Shown: one piece after another, positions 46,615 to 56,748 of the stretch
How positions within the stretch are numbered: position 1 is the stretch's first letter
How the letters are laid out: the number at the start of each line of letters is the position of its first letter
Assembly (NCBI GenBank): GCA_013334335.1
Contig: JAAXXR010000004.1
Coordinates: 1 to 64,000 of the forward strand
DNA length: 64,000 nt
Direction: 5' to 3'
Source of the DNA: Chlorobiaceae bacterium
Lineage (GTDB): Bacteria > Bacteroidota > Chlorobiia > Chlorobiales > Chlorobiaceae
The notes under the pieces: model-generated
Told to the model about the DNA's origin: nothing
The model's input: the letters and a program-made list of their open reading frames with translations, nothing else
Database searches by the model: none
Program-made: the position numbers and the translations under genes

Positions 46615-48183
46615 ATGAACACCGTTGCCAAAGCCCTTAGCCATCCGGAAGCCTACCCGCATCGCGTGGAAGCCGATGGCTGCGTCCAGGTGGTCGAAAC
46701 CCATATCTCATGGATTTTCCTCACCGGCCGCTTCGCGTACAAGCTCAAGAAACCGGTCGACCTCGGCTTCCTCGATTTCTCGACGCTTGAACGGCGGCAC
46801 CATTGCTGCCTCGAAGAGCTCAGGTTGAACCGCAGGCTCTGCCCGGACCTCTATCTTGATGTGCTGCCGGTCGTGTTGATCAACGGGCACCCGTTTGTCG
46901 GCGGCGAAGGGGTCGCCATCGACTACGTCGTGCGGATGGTGCAGTTCGACAGGGACTTCGAGCTCGACCGCCTGCTGAAAAACGGGGCCCTGACGGCCGG
47001 GATAGTCAGTGAAATCGCGGAAGTGGTGGCCGCTTTTCATCAATCCGCACGCCACGCCCCCGCATCGACAGCATACGGCAACCCGGATGTGTTGCTCAAG
47101 CCCATGCTCGAGAACCTCGACCGCACCGGAGAGCTCATCCATACGCCTGAGGAGTCGGCCTCCATGCAGCGGATCCGCACCTGGACTCTCGATGAACACC
47201 ATCGGCTCGGCCCGGTGATGCGAGAACGCAAGGAGAACGGCTTCATCAGGGAGTGTCATGGCGACATGCACACCGGGAACATGGTGATCTGGAACGGTAG
47301 GGTCATGATCTTCGACTGCATCGAATTCAATCCGAATCTCAGCGTCATCGATGTCATGAGCGACGCGGCATTCCTGTTCATGGACCTGCAGCATTCAGGC
47401 AGTTCGGAACTTGCCTGGCGATTCCTCGACGGCTACCTCCAGGAGACCGGCGACTATGAGGGCCTTCGCGTGCTTCGGCTCTACTGCACCTACCGCGCGA
47501 TGGTCAGGGCGAAAGTGACGGCGATCAGGCTCATGCAGGAGCGGCGTGAGGAGCGGCGCGATGCCGTGCTCGAAGAGCACCGCACCTATCTCGCCCAGTC
47601 GCTTCGGTACCTGGACCCTGCGCCTCCGGCGCTCGTGCTCATGCACGGCGTATCCGGCACCGGGAAATCGTTCCATGCAAAAAGGATCGCCGAAGCGGGG
47701 GGATTCGTGCATCTTCGTTCCGACGTCGAAAGAAAGCGACTTTTCGGTATCCGGCCGCTCGAAAGCAGCCGGAATCAAGGGCTTGATATCTACACGGGAG
47801 AAACGACCGACCGGACCTACCGGGTACTTCTCGGATCGGCAGAGGCGGCTCTTGCCGGAGGTTGGACGGTGATCGTCGACGCGACCTTTCTCAAAAAAAG
47901 GCAGCGCCGTCCCTTCATCGAACTTGCCGGGAAACTGGGTTGCCGGTGCTGCATCCTCAACCTGCATGCGCCGCTCGAAACCCTCCGGAACCGGATCGTG
48001 GCCCGCTCGGTGTCAGGAGATGACCCCTCGGAGGCCGACGTAGCCGTGCTCGAATCACAACTGTTGTCGGTTGAAGCACCGGACGATAGCGAAAAGGCCC
48101 TCTGCATCGACATCGAAACAGAGGGCCCGGTCAACCATGCGGCGCTTGCCGTCACGATTTCCTCAAATTCGTCAGGAGGGTGA
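46615..48183 (+). CDS. fusion of APH-like kinase and P-loop kinase domains
   Basis: A 522-residue protein. Residues 1-330 are an aminoglycoside-phosphotransferase-like kinase domain, with FIRECHGDMHTGNMVIW (catalytic HGDxHxxN) and MIFDCIEFNP (metal-binding D). Residues about 345-505 are an AAA/zeta-toxin-like kinase domain with Walker A MHGVSGTGKSFHAKRI and a VDATFLKKRQRR segment. This two-kinase arrangement is known as a conserved bacterial family without assigned substrate; small molecules rather than antibiotics are likely. Converges with the ferritin-like/VIT1 gene, five bases apart. Confidence 0.8.
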   Translation: MNTVAKALSHPEAYPHRVEADGCVQVVETHISWIFLTGRFAYKLKKPVDLGFLDFSTLERRHHCCLEELRLNRRLCPDLYLDVLPVVLINGHPFVGGEGVAIDYVVRMVQFDRDFELDRLLKNGALTAGIVSEIAEVVAAFHQSARHAPASTAYGNPDVLLKPMLENLDRTGELIHTPEESASMQRIRTWTLDEHHRLGPVMRERKENGFIRECHGDMHTGNMVIWNGRVMIFDCIEFNPNLSVIDVMSDAAFLFMDLQHSGSSELAWRFLDGYLQETGDYEGLRVLRLYCTYRAMVRAKVTAIRLMQERREERRDAVLEEHRTYLAQSLRYLDPAPPALVLMHGVSGTGKSFHAKRIAEAGGFVHLRSDVERKRLFGIRPLESSRNQGLDIYTGETTDRTYRVLLGSAEAALAGGWTVIVDATFLKKRQRRPFIELAGKLGCRCCILNLHAPLETLRNRIVARSVSGDDPSEADVAVLESQLLSVEAPDDSEKALCIDIETEGPVNHAALAVTISSNSSGG

Positions 48184-48188
48184 CCCGG

Positions 48189-49097
48189 CTATACCTCCAC
48201 GCCGAAAAACAGGCGGATGCCAAGGCCTGCGGCGAAACTGATGCCCGCCACGACCACGATCAGCCCCGACATCTCCAGGAAGCGCCCCCGGAATGGAACC
48301 CCCTGTGCGACCGATACATAGAAGTTGAACAAGGCGATAATGCCGATCGCGCCCGCGAACGCCAGGATAAGGCACAGGTAGAGGTTCTGGAAGAACAGGT
48401 AGGGCAGGATCAGGATCGTCACGGCGAACAGGTAAGCGACGGCCGTGTAGATCGACGCCTTGACGGGACTCTTGGCTCCTGGTTCCGACTTGGTCGAGAG
48501 GTATTCCGATGCCCCCATGGAGAGGGCGGCCGCAAAACCGGTGATTGAGGCGGTCAGGACCACGAGCTCGGTGTTCTGCAGTGCGAAAGTCAATCCGGCA
48601 AGCGCTCCGGTCAGCTCGACGAGGGCGTCGTTCAAACCAAGCACGATCGAGCCGGTATACTTCAGCCGGTCTTCGTCAAGGAGCATGATCAGCGCCTGTT
48701 CGTGCTCCTCCTCATCCCTGGAGATCGAGTTGATCTCGGTCATCGAACCGACCAGGCGTCCATAGGCCTCGTGTGCCTTCTGCTCGCCGGACTCCATCAG
48801 CTTGATACCGAAGGTGAAGCCGAACAGCAGGCTGACCATCGAATACAGCCAGACCCTGAAACGGTCAGGCGCGATATCCCTGCCCGTAAATCGTTTCCAT
48901 ACCTCGTAATGCCGGAGTTCATCGGAAGCGATCTGGGTCAGGATGCGGCGGTTCTTCACGCCTTGCACCCGTTTCGCAAGAGTGGTGTAGATATGGTGTT
49001 CGGTGATCTCGTTTTTCTGGAAAACGGCGATGCGCCGAAGTTCCTGTTCTGACAACTGACTCACAGCGTATGGTCGGGTTTTGTTTTCAACTATCAC
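48189..49097 (-). CDS. ferritin-like/VIT1 fusion, membrane iron transporter (MbfA-like)
   Basis: A 302-residue protein. The N-terminal ferritin-like (erythrin) domain, residues 1-150, has iron-ligand motifs [17 protein letters not shown] and RDEEEHEQ. The C-terminal VIT1/CCC1 domain has five helices, with [22 protein letters not shown] and [16 protein letters not shown] as hallmarks. Known members of this fusion bind iron on the cytoplasmic side and export it across the inner membrane. A hydrophobic stretch near 85-105 lies between the ferritin motifs. Its start overlaps the htpG stop by four bases, so it is co-translated with the chaperone. Confidence 0.88.
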   Translation of the reverse strand: MIVENKTRPYAVSQLSEQELRRIAVFQKNEITEHHIYTTLAKRVQGVKNRRILTQIASDELRHYEVWKRFTGRDIAPDRFRVWLYSMVSLLFGFTFGIKLMESGEQKAHEAYGRLVGSMTEINSISRDEEEHEQALIMLLDEDRLKYTGSIVLGLNDALVELTGALAGLTFALQNTELVVLTASITGFAAALSMGASEYLSTKSEPGAKSPVKASIYTAVAYLFAVTILILPYLFFQNLYLCLILAFAGAIGIIALFNFYVSVAQGVPFRGRFLEMSGLIVVVAGISFAAGLGIRLFFGVEV

Positions 49098-50983
49098 GCG
49101 CCAGCCCTCGTCGCCGCCTCGACCAGCTCATTCATCCTCGCCACATAGTCGGTGACGCTCTCCAGGTCCCCCTCGAGCAGCAACGCACCCTCATAGAGCT
49201 GCATCACGGCGGCGCGTACCACCGGATCATCTGTGAGTCCGACGGCCTGCTTGCCGGCAAGGTTGCGAATGATCGGATGCGAGATGTTCACCTCGAGCAC
49301 CTTCCTGGAAGTGGGCATCTCCTGCTGCATCATCTTCATGACCTTCTCGAGCTGGCTGTCCATGGCATCCTTGCCGCTGACCAGGGTCACCGGAGAGCTC
49401 ACCAGGCGCTTCGACTCGATCACATCGGCGACGCGCTCGCCGAGCACTTCCCGGAAAAGATCCAGCACACCTGCCGCAACCTCGCTCCCGAGGCGTTCGC
49501 CCTCGTTTTCAGAGGCCCCGGACGTATCGATTTCGGCCTTCTCGATCGACTTGAGCGGTTTCTTGTCATATTCGAAAATCGACGGAATCACGAATACATC
49601 GACCGGATCGGTCAGGAGCAGGACCTCGATCTCCTTTTTGCGGAAATATTCGAGATTGGGATGCCCGAGCATCTGGCTGCGGCTGTTGCCCGCGTGAAAG
49701 TAGATTTCGCCCTGCCCTGCAGCCATTCGCTCCACATACTGCCGAAGGGTCACATACTCCCCCTCGCCGGTCTTGGTCGTTTCGAACCGAAGCAGGTCGA
49801 TAAGTTTGTCCCGGTTGGTGAAATCGGTGTTCAGGCCAATCTTGATGATCGGACCGAACGCCTTGTAGAACTGACGGAACTTCTCGGGCTGCTCCCTGGC
49901 GAGCAGGTCGAACCAGCTGAGGATCTTGCCGGTAAGGATCTGGCGGATCTTTGACATGACCGGGCTGGACTGCACCATTTCACGAGACACGTTCAGCGAC
50001 AGGTCTTCGGTATCAACCACACCGGCTACGAACCGGAGGTACTCGGGAAGAAGGTCGCGGCACTCGTGCTGGATGAGCACTTTCCTGACGTAGAGCTGGG
50101 GACCGTGCTTTTCAAGCGCCCCCTGCTGGTAGAGCAGCTCCATCGGAGCTTCGGCGGGCAGGAAAAGCAGCGCCTTGAAGCTCACCGCCCCCTCCACCGA
50201 CAGGTGCAGGTGATCGAGCGGATCGCGGAAGTCGGTCGAGATGAACTTGTAGAACTCGGTCAGTTCATCCTCCTTGAGTTCGCTCTTCGAACGCTGCCAG
50301 AGGGCGGCAACACTGTTGACCTGACGGCTTCCGAGCATGATCGGGAAGTCGACGAAGTTCGAATATTTCTTGATGATCTGCTCGAGACGGTACTCCTCGG
50401 CAAACTCCTTGAACTCCTCCTTGAGGGTGAAGGCGATCCTCGTGCCGCGCCCGGCAAGCTCTGCCGGTTCAATTGTATAGGTCCCCTGTCCAGAGGAGCG
50501 CCAGCGGCGTCCCTCCCTGCCAGCCTCGGCGCTCAGGGTCTCCACGGTCACCTCGTCGGTCACCATGAACACCGAATAAAAACCGACGCCGAACTGGCCG
50601 ATCAGGTTCGCGTCCATCCCTTCGCCCTGCTGCTTGGCCTTCATGGCCTCCATGAATCCAAGGGTGCCTGAACGGGCGACGGTCCCGAGGTTGGCGATCA
50701 GCTCCTCCTCGCTCATGCCGATACCGGTGTCTTCGATAACGAAGCTCCGCTCTTCCGGATTCACGGTGATGGTGATCTTCAGGTCCCCCTCCCGGTCAAG
50801 GCCCTCATCGGAAGAGAGCATCCTGAACCGCGCCTTGCTCAGCGCATCGGAAGCGTTGGAGATCAGCTCGCGAAGGAAAATTTCGGGATGGGTGTACAGC
50901 GAGTGGACAATCAGGTCGAGAAGCTGTTTCATCTCGGCCTTGTACTCGAACTCCCTGGCTTCCGGTGAGATCTTGTCGCTCAT
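49094..50983 (-). CDS. htpG: chaperone HtpG (Hsp90)
   Basis: A 629-residue Hsp90 homologue. The GHKL ATPase N-domain has [15 protein letters not shown] (catalytic Glu, Mg-binding Asn), [11 protein letters not shown] and [15 protein letters not shown]. The middle domain has [24 protein letters not shown] in part, and the C-terminal dimerisation domain ends as in other HtpG proteins. It folds and remodels client proteins in the cytoplasm using ATP. Length is normal. It overlaps the downstream iron transporter gene. Confidence 0.96.
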   Translation of the reverse strand: MSDKISPEAREFEYKAEMKQLLDLIVHSLYTHPEIFLRELISNASDALSKARFRMLSSDEGLDREGDLKITITVNPEERSFVIEDTGIGMSEEELIANLGTVARSGTLGFMEAMKAKQQGEGMDANLIGQFGVGFYSVFMVTDEVTVETLSAEAGREGRRWRSSGQGTYTIEPAELAGRGTRIAFTLKEEFKEFAEEYRLEQIIKKYSNFVDFPIMLGSRQVNSVAALWQRSKSELKEDELTEFYKFISTDFRDPLDHLHLSVEGAVSFKALLFLPAEAPMELLYQQGALEKHGPQLYVRKVLIQHECRDLLPEYLRFVAGVVDTEDLSLNVSREMVQSSPVMSKIRQILTGKILSWFDLLAREQPEKFRQFYKAFGPIIKIGLNTDFTNRDKLIDLLRFETTKTGEGEYVTLRQYVERMAAGQGEIYFHAGNSRSQMLGHPNLEYFRKKEIEVLLLTDPVDVFVIPSIFEYDKKPLKSIEKAEIDTSGASENEGERLGSEVAAGVLDLFREVLGERVADVIESKRLVSSPVTLVSGKDAMDSQLEKVMKMMQQEMPTSRKVLEVNISHPIIRNLAGKQAVGLTDDPVVRAAVMQLYEGALLLEGDLESVTDYVARMNELVEAATRAGA

Positions 50984-51226
50984 TGACTACTATCGGTTTT
51001 CTGGTTGGAACGCGCCTGACGGTAACGGGCATGAACAACGGAGGCGCATCTGATAATTTCGAGGTAAATTTAATCGCGGAAGGGAAATATCGCAAGCGCG
51101 GATTGGGATAGCCGTGTCAATGAGAACCTCTTTTCCCGGACGCGGCATCTGACTCTTGAACCAAGGGACCTCCGGATCATGAAGTCACTTGGGCAGAATG
51201 CGTGCCGCGGCGGTCTCGAAGAGGTT

Positions 51227-52096
51227 TCAGACCCTGCGAAGCTTTTTCCTCGCGGCGGCCTCGCCTTCGTAGACCCGTTTGATCCCGTCACCCAGGGCCT
51301 TTTCAATGTCCCGGATGTTGGAGACCAGTCTTGCCATGCCGGAAATCTCGACCGACGCAGCCTGGTCTGAACCCCACATCGCCCGATCCAGCGTCACATG
51401 CCGTTCGACGAACGCTGCGCCGAGGGCGACCGCGGCCCAGGTGGTCGCAAGTCCGACTTCGTGACCCGAGTAACCGATCGCAATATCCGGATACTGCCGC
51501 TTGAGGGTGCTGATCATCCTGAGGTTGAGCTCCTCGACGGGGCATGGATAGGTGGAGTTCGTGTGGGCAATGAGGAGATTCTCCCTGCCCAGCGCCGTCA
51601 CGGCGGCATCGACCTCGTCAATCGTGGACATCCCGGTCGAAATGATCATCGGACGTCCGGTCTCCCTGGTCTTCTTCAGCAGGGTCAGGTCGGTCAGCGA
51701 AGCCGATGCCGCCTTGTAGCACGGAGGATTGAACTGTTCCATGAAATCGACCGCCTCTTCGTCCCAACACGACGCAAACCAGGCGATCCCCATCTGCCGG
51801 CAGTATTCGTCGATCTCCGAGTACTCGTCGAATCCGAACTCCACCTTGTAGCGGTAGTCCATGTAAGTCATGCGACCCCAAGGGGTATCACGTTCGATCA
51901 TCCGCTGATCCATCGGCACACACAGCTCAGGGGTGCGCTTCTGGAACTTGACGGCATCGCAGCCGGCCTGCGCCGCACCTTCGATCAGCTTTTTGGCCAC
52001 TTCGAGCGAACCGTTGTGGTTGATGCCGATCTCCGCAATGACGTAAACCGGATGACCATCTCCGGCAAGTGAATTTCCTATCCTTACTTCTGACAT
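51227..52096 (-). CDS. N-acetylneuraminate/nonulosonate synthase (NeuB family)
   Basis: A 289-residue PEP-dependent aldol synthase, started at MSEVRIGNSL; 40 extra upstream codons overlap the phosphatase gene and lack NeuB character. Motifs are VIAEIGINHNGSLEVAKKLI (metal/substrate Glu and Asn), DAVKFQKRTPE, IISTGMST, AHTNSTYPCP and IGYSGHEVG, with the barrel end at VERHVTLDRAMWGSDQ. The C-terminal SAF (antifreeze-like) domain of full-length NeuB (about 350 residues) is missing. It condenses PEP with a hexose or hexosamine(-phosphate) to a nine-carbon sugar acid. The adjacent KdsC-like phosphatase suggests a phosphorylated intermediate. Confidence 0.85.
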   Translation of the reverse strand: MSEVRIGNSLAGDGHPVYVIAEIGINHNGSLEVAKKLIEGAAQAGCDAVKFQKRTPELCVPMDQRMIERDTPWGRMTYMDYRYKVEFGFDEYSEIDEYCRQMGIAWFASCWDEEAVDFMEQFNPPCYKAASASLTDLTLLKKTRETGRPMIISTGMSTIDEVDAAVTALGRENLLIAHTNSTYPCPVEELNLRMISTLKRQYPDIAIGYSGHEVGLATTWAAVALGAAFVERHVTLDRAMWGSDQAASVEISGMARLVSNIRDIEKALGDGIKRVYEGEAAARKKLRRV

Positions 52097-52188
52097 AAAA
52101 ACCAGGTAGATAAAGGGAACATGCCGCAGGCGGAGAGCGTACGGCGCATTCGGTTGAAAAATGCTGAATAATACAATTTTATTCGGTC

Positions 52189-52707
52189 TCAGGAAGCGCG
52201 AAGGGCGATCAGCCACTCAGCATAGTCCCTGAAAGCGCCGTATCCCCCGGGGGCAGCGCACCGGTAGTGCACAAAGGGTTCAACGAAATGCAGGCCATCG
52301 CCGGGACAGGCAGCAAGTCCGGACACGGAGATGGCCTCCATGATCCCGACATCGTTGACATCATCGCCGATGTAGGCGATCTCGGAGGTCCGGAGACCGG
52401 TGTCACGGAGCACATCATCGAGACGCGCAAGCTTGTCGCCAACGCCGAGATAGAGCAATTCGATATGGAGCTTCCGTGCCCTTTTGACCAGGCTCGGTGA
52501 AGTTTCGCCCGTTATGATCCCGGTTTCGATGCCCGCTGCGCGAAGCCGCTCAACCCCCATGCCGTCACGAATCGAATAACGCTTGAGCTCCTCGCCCCGC
52601 TCCGAATAGAAAACCCCATTATCGGTGAAGACACCGTCGTTATCGGAAAGGACAAGCTTGATGTTCGATGCTCTCGATTTCAGCTCTTCTGAGGAGAGGA
52701 GTATCAT
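52189..52707 (-). CDS. KdsC-like HAD phosphatase
   Basis: A 172-residue C0-type HAD phosphatase of the KdsC family, started at MILLSSEEL behind AGGA. The catalytic motif is LVLSDNDGVFTDNG; the usual form is (F/L)DVDGV(L/M)TDG, so Asn replaces the central hydrophobic residue while both aspartates remain. GIITGETSPSLVKRA and IAYIGDDVNDVGIM match motifs II and IV. Relatives remove phosphate from KDO-8-P, or from KDN-9-P/Neu5Ac-9-P when paired with a NeuB-type synthase, as here (92 bases apart, same strand). I favour the nonulosonate role. Confidence 0.82.
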   Translation of the reverse strand: MILLSSEELKSRASNIKLVLSDNDGVFTDNGVFYSERGEELKRYSIRDGMGVERLRAAGIETGIITGETSPSLVKRARKLHIELLYLGVGDKLARLDDVLRDTGLRTSEIAYIGDDVNDVGIMEAISVSGLAACPGDGLHFVEPFVHYRCAAPGGYGAFRDYAEWLIALRAS

Positions 52708-53119
52708 GTATCCTGATAGATGCTCACTGTTCGATGATAACCGTATGACGGTTTTTTTTGACCCGGCCAATATATCACTTTTCTCCTATTTCACCGCTCC
52801 TCAACCGCAACCGCTTGACCGACGCTGTTTTGAGGGCGCATCAACAAGTTATCAACATTCCATCAACAGAAGTCCAGAGAAGCCCGGAGAGCAACACGGT
52901 ACGGGCATCGGCCCGATAACCGGCCTGGACACAATCGGCTATATACACTGTTCACAACAACTTATATACAACCTTGAACATCCGGGCCCGCCAACCTGAC
53001 TGCCTCTGCTGTTAAGGCCGTTATACCTGAATGTTGATCAAACGCAATCATTCAACATTTCCGCAGGCATAATTGCCCCGTTTTTCCACCGCACTCCGGG
53101 GAGGGAAACCGTAAACGCC
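52708..53119. other. repeat-rich, AT-rich intergenic region
   Basis: The longest gene-free stretch of the window (about 410 bases), between the fumC stop and the phosphatase start. It holds three ATCAACA direct repeats (listed separately), two TATATACA copies (52940-52947, 52963-52970), an inverted TGTTCA/TGAACA pair (52949-52954, 52975-52980) and an 8-bp inverted repeat AATGTTGA/TCAACATT (53030-53037, 53052-53059). I see no protein or RNA gene. It must contain the phosphatase promoter, but the repeat density suggests something more. Confidence 0.5.
52840..52868 (+). repeat. three direct ATCAACA repeats at 11-bp spacing
   Basis: ATCAACA occurs at 52840, 52851 and 52862, separated by AGTT and TTCC. 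The middle copy, with two preceding T residues (52849-52857), is one mismatch from the DnaA-box consensus TTATCCACA. Helically phased seven-base repeats suggest cooperative binding of a protein. Confidence 0.6.
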
Positions 53120-54511
53120 CTACAGACCGGCCATCCTCCTCAAATCGACCCAGCGGTCGAACTCTTCCCCGGTGAGCAACCCTGAATCGACGGCGGCATC
53201 ACGGATCGTCAAGCCCTTTTCGATGGCGCGCCTTGAGATCAGGGCGGCCCGGTCATAACCGATGTGTGGCACGAGGGCCGTGACGAGCATCGGGGTCCGG
53301 GAGGCATTCCCCTCCATCCGCTCGAGCACCGGCTCGATGCCGGCAGCACAGCGGCATGCGAACGACTGGCAGGCGTCGCCAAGCAGACCCGCCGACTCGA
53401 GAAAGGCCGAGATCATCACCGGCTTGAAAACGTTCAGCTCGAACTGACCTCCGAACCCGGCGACCGCAAGCGTGACGTCGTTGCCAAGCACTCTGGCGCA
53501 CACCATGGCCAGCGCTTCTGCCTGAGTCGGATTCACCTTGCCCGGCATGATTGAGGAGCCCGGCTCATTTGAAGGAATAAGTATCTCTCCAAGCCCGCAA
53601 CGCGGGCCGGAGGCCATCGCACGCAGGTCCCCGGTGATCTTCAGAAGAGCCACGGCCGAAAGCCTCAACGCGCCATGGGCTTCGAGCAGGGCGTCGTGCG
53701 CCGCGAGTGCCTCGAACTTGTTCGGCGCCGTGACAAACGGCAGACCGGTCAGCGCTGCGATGATCGCCGCGCTCTGTTCAGCATAGCCGGGAGGCGCGTT
53801 GAGACTGGTGCCGACAGCCGTTCCGCCGAGCGCGAGGCGCTCCAGGCGGGGCAAGGCCAGCTCAATCGCGGAAACCGCCCCCTCGAGCTGGGCTGCGTAC
53901 CCGGAGAGCTCCTGGCCGAAGGTGATCGGTACAGCATCCATCCAGTGGGTACGCCCGGCTTTGAGCACCTGCATGTATCTCTCCGAAAGCGCTGCAAGGA
54001 CCCGGCGAAGCTCCCGAAGGCCGGGTAACGTCGATCGTTCGAGCGTCAGGCGGGCAGCGATATGCATGGCTGTCGGAAATGCGTCGTTCGAAGATTGCGA
54101 ACAGTTCACGTCGTCATTCGGATGCAGCAGCCCCGACGCACCTCCCGGGACGCCTCCGGCAAGCACCGCCGCCCTGTTGGCGATCACCTCGTTTACGTTC
54201 ATGTTGGTCTGCGTCCCCGAGCCGGTCTGCCAGATCACCAGCGGAAAATGTTCGTCAAGATCACCGGCGATGATCTCGTCACACACCCGTACAATCGCCC
54301 GGACCTTTTCATCGGCAAGCACACCGAGCGAGCCGTTGGCCATGGCCGATGCCTTTTTCTGGTATCCGAAAGCGTGAATCACCTCGACCGGCATGCTGCC
54401 CGGCGGACCTATCCTGAAATTATCGAGTGAACGCTGGGTCTGTGCTCCCCAGTATCGGTCGGAAGGCACCCGGACCTCCCCCATGCTGTCCTTCTCGATT
54501 CGCCAGGTCAT
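53120..54511 (-). CDS. fumC: class II fumarate hydratase
   Basis: A 463-residue fumarase C. The family signature [17 protein letters not shown] carries the catalytic serine loop; the general region [16 protein letters not shown] carries the conserved active-site His; [19 protein letters not shown] and [13 protein letters not shown] are the other active-site segments. Length and order are normal. It interconverts fumarate and malate without an iron-sulfur cluster, so it would keep working under oxygen when the class I enzyme at 44402-45928 fails. Aspartase is less likely given the THxxDA(V)P pattern and overall match. Confidence 0.92.
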   Translation of the reverse strand: MTWRIEKDSMGEVRVPSDRYWGAQTQRSLDNFRIGPPGSMPVEVIHAFGYQKKASAMANGSLGVLADEKVRAIVRVCDEIIAGDLDEHFPLVIWQTGSGTQTNMNVNEVIANRAAVLAGGVPGGASGLLHPNDDVNCSQSSNDAFPTAMHIAARLTLERSTLPGLRELRRVLAALSERYMQVLKAGRTHWMDAVPITFGQELSGYAAQLEGAVSAIELALPRLERLALGGTAVGTSLNAPPGYAEQSAAIIAALTGLPFVTAPNKFEALAAHDALLEAHGALRLSAVALLKITGDLRAMASGPRCGLGEILIPSNEPGSSIMPGKVNPTQAEALAMVCARVLGNDVTLAVAGFGGQFELNVFKPVMISAFLESAGLLGDACQSFACRCAAGIEPVLERMEGNASRTPMLVTALVPHIGYDRAALISRRAIEKGLTIRDAAVDSGLLTGEEFDRWVDLRRMAGL

Positions 54512-54603
54512 TGGTGTGTCAGTTTCAGTTAAAGGATTGTTGAACTATCAACTTCGAAGGGGGCGTGTTGGTTGCAGCAGGCTGATGCATGCGCGAAGGA
54601 AAT

Positions 54604-54638
54604 AAAAAACGGCCCGGAAAAACCGGGCCGAAAAAAAA
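54604..54638 (-). terminator. intrinsic terminator after ppa
   Basis: CGGCCCGG/CCGGGCCG (54610-54630) around five A residues, with A runs on the plus strand on both sides. On the minus strand a TTTTTT run follows the stem. It lies 28 bases past the ppa stop. Confidence 0.9.
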
Positions 54639-54665
54639 CTGGCCTTGCTGAACTACCCTGCCTGA

Positions 54666-55199
54666 TCAGGCATAGACACCGTTGTAGCGTTCGATCGATT
54701 CGAGGACGATGTTTTTTGCCGTAGCGGCATCCATGAAATCCTCGACGAGCACGGTCTTCTTCTCGAGCGCCTTGTACTCTTCGAAAAAGTGCTGCAACTC
54801 CATCTTGAAGTGCTTCCCGAGGTCGTGGATGTCGTTGATGCCACTCACGCTCATATCATCTTCGGCGACCGCGATGATCTTGTCGTCGCCCTCGCCGTGG
54901 TCGATCATGCGCATGACGCCGATCACCCTGGCCCGGACAACGCACATCGGGACGATCTGGCACTGGGAGATGACCACGATATCGAGCGGGTCATGGTCTT
55001 CGCCGAGGGTCTTCGGAATGAAACCGTAGTTCTCCGGGTACAGGAGCGAGGAGAAAAGCACCCGGTCGAGCTTCAGCATCCCGGTCTTCTTGTCCAGTTC
55101 GTACTTGGTCTTGCTGTCCTTGGATATCTCGATGATCGCATTCACGACATTCGGGCAATCCTCCCCGATCTCGGCGTGATGCCACGGATTGAAATTCAT
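54666..55199 (-). CDS. ppa: inorganic pyrophosphatase
   Basis: A 177-residue soluble family I pyrophosphatase. Metal/substrate residues lie in [23 protein letters not shown] (E-x-YGFIP and DxDPxD-type loop) and in KIIAVAEDD. It splits pyrophosphate from biosynthetic reactions, drawing them forward and returning phosphate. Monocistronic, with a strong terminator downstream. Confidence 0.95.
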   Translation of the reverse strand: MNFNPWHHAEIGEDCPNVVNAIIEISKDSKTKYELDKKTGMLKLDRVLFSSLLYPENYGFIPKTLGEDHDPLDIVVISQCQIVPMCVVRARVIGVMRMIDHGEGDDKIIAVAEDDMSVSGINDIHDLGKHFKMELQHFFEEYKALEKKTVLVEDFMDAATAKNIVLESIERYNGVYA

Positions 55200-55286
55200 A
55201 GTTGCGGGCCTCGGTGATGGTTTATGAAATGTTTGGGAAGATATAAAATCTACTCAAAAATAACAAGATGCGTACCGCGACAATAT

Positions 55287-56615
55287 TCAGGGATTACGTG
55301 AAAAGTAGTCCTTCGTTTCGGCGGCGATCACCGGGCTGAGCAACAGCAGCGACACCAGGTTCGGCAGCGCCATCATGGCGTTGGCGATATCGGCGAAGGT
55401 CCAGACCACCTGCAGCGAGGCGACCGACCCGACCATGACCGCCACGACCCAGGCCCAGCGATAGGGCATGACCGCTCGCTTGCCGAACAGGTACTCCACG
55501 GCCTTCTCGCCGTAATAGGACCAGCCGAGGATGGTCGAGAACACAAACGTCAGCAGGCCGAAGGTCAGTACGGCAGGACCGACCACCGGTACTCCGGCGA
55601 ACGCCGCGCTGGTCAGCTCGGCACCCTTCAGTCCGGAGACCCAGGCTCCCGAGTTGACCACGACGATGCCCGTCGCCGCGCACACCACGACCGTGTCCCA
55701 GAAGGTGCCGGTCGACGAGATCAGCGCCTGACGGACCGGATGTTCCGACTGCGCGGCCGCGGCCACGATCGGGGCGCTGCCGAGACCCGATTCGTTCGAA
55801 AAGAGGCCTCGGGCGATACCGAACCTGACCGCCTCCTTCATGCCCGCTCCGGCGAACCCACCGAGAGCCGCCTGCCCTGTAAAGGCGGACGAGAAGATCA
55901 GCTGCATCGTCTCGCCGAGGGATTCACGTCCCATCACCAGAAGGATCATGCAACCGATCAGATAGAATCCGGCCATGAAGGGCACCAGGTACTCGCAGAC
56001 CCGGGCGATCGACTTGATGCCGCCGATGATCACCACCGCAGTGAAGAGCGTCATCAAGGCGCCACTGATCCATGGGGAGATTCCCATGTTGCCCTTCAGC
56101 ATGGTGGCAATCGAATTGGCCTGCACCATGTTTCCGATACCGAACGCCGCGACCGACGTGAAAATCGCGAACAACACGCCCAGCCACTTCTGGCCGAGCG
56201 CCTTTTCGATCACGTACATGGGCCCTCCGGCGACCGAACCGTCCTCGGGATTTACCGTGCGGTATTTGACCGACAGCACCGCTTCGCCATACTTGGTGGC
56301 GATGCCGAACACACCGGTGAACCACATCCAGAGGACGGCCCCCGGCCCTCCTGCCGCAATGGCCGTTGCCACGCCGACGATGTTGCCCGTACCGATGGTC
56401 GCGGCAAGCGCCGTAACCAGGGCACCGAAATGGCTGATCTCCCCCTCCCCCTCCCTGGTGCGGGTGAAGGAGATTCTTATGGCCATCGGTATATGCTTCT
56501 GGATGATCCCGAGCCTGAAGGTCAGGAACAGGTGGGTACCGAAAAGGGCAACCAGCAGGGGGACTCCCCATACAAGGTCGCTGATCTGGGAAAGCACACG
56601 TTCGAATTCTGCCAC
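55287..56615 (-). CDS. sodium:alanine (amino acid) symporter, AGCS family
   Basis: A 442-residue inner-membrane transporter with about 11 helices. The AGCS signature region [27 protein letters not shown] is present, as are [26 protein letters not shown] near the N-terminus and [20 protein letters not shown]. It takes up alanine or glycine with sodium. Length is normal. It is divergent from prfC, with the shared promoter region at 56616-56748. Confidence 0.9.
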   Translation of the reverse strand: MAEFERVLSQISDLVWGVPLLVALFGTHLFLTFRLGIIQKHIPMAIRISFTRTREGEGEISHFGALVTALAATIGTGNIVGVATAIAAGGPGAVLWMWFTGVFGIATKYGEAVLSVKYRTVNPEDGSVAGGPMYVIEKALGQKWLGVLFAIFTSVAAFGIGNMVQANSIATMLKGNMGISPWISGALMTLFTAVVIIGGIKSIARVCEYLVPFMAGFYLIGCMILLVMGRESLGETMQLIFSSAFTGQAALGGFAGAGMKEAVRFGIARGLFSNESGLGSAPIVAAAAQSEHPVRQALISSTGTFWDTVVVCAATGIVVVNSGAWVSGLKGAELTSAAFAGVPVVGPAVLTFGLLTFVFSTILGWSYYGEKAVEYLFGKRAVMPYRWAWVVAVMVGSVASLQVVWTFADIANAMMALPNLVSLLLLSPVIAAETKDYFSRNP

Positions 56616-56748
56616 GGAACCTCCTTTTGCAAACGGTGTTGACGAAACATTTTCAAAGATAAGGTTTTACCCTTATTTTGCGCGTCCTGACAAAGAACGC
56701 ACGGCGATATGCCACTATTATTTCCCTATCAGACGGTTCGAGCCACCA

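Noticed and set aside
46615..48183. antibiotic-resistance aminoglycoside phosphotransferase
   Set aside because: The APH-like part is fused to a second kinase domain in a known housekeeping-type family; nothing supports drug resistance.
51150..51190. tRNA-like GGTTCAA and anticodon-arm-like sequence on the minus strand after neuB
   Set aside because: The five-base T-stem does not pair and no acceptor stem can be formed, so it is coincidence.
52708..53119. chromosomal replication origin
   Set aside because: Only one near-DnaA box, and no dnaA, dnaN, recF or gidA gene nearby; I keep the repeats as a finding but do not call oriC.
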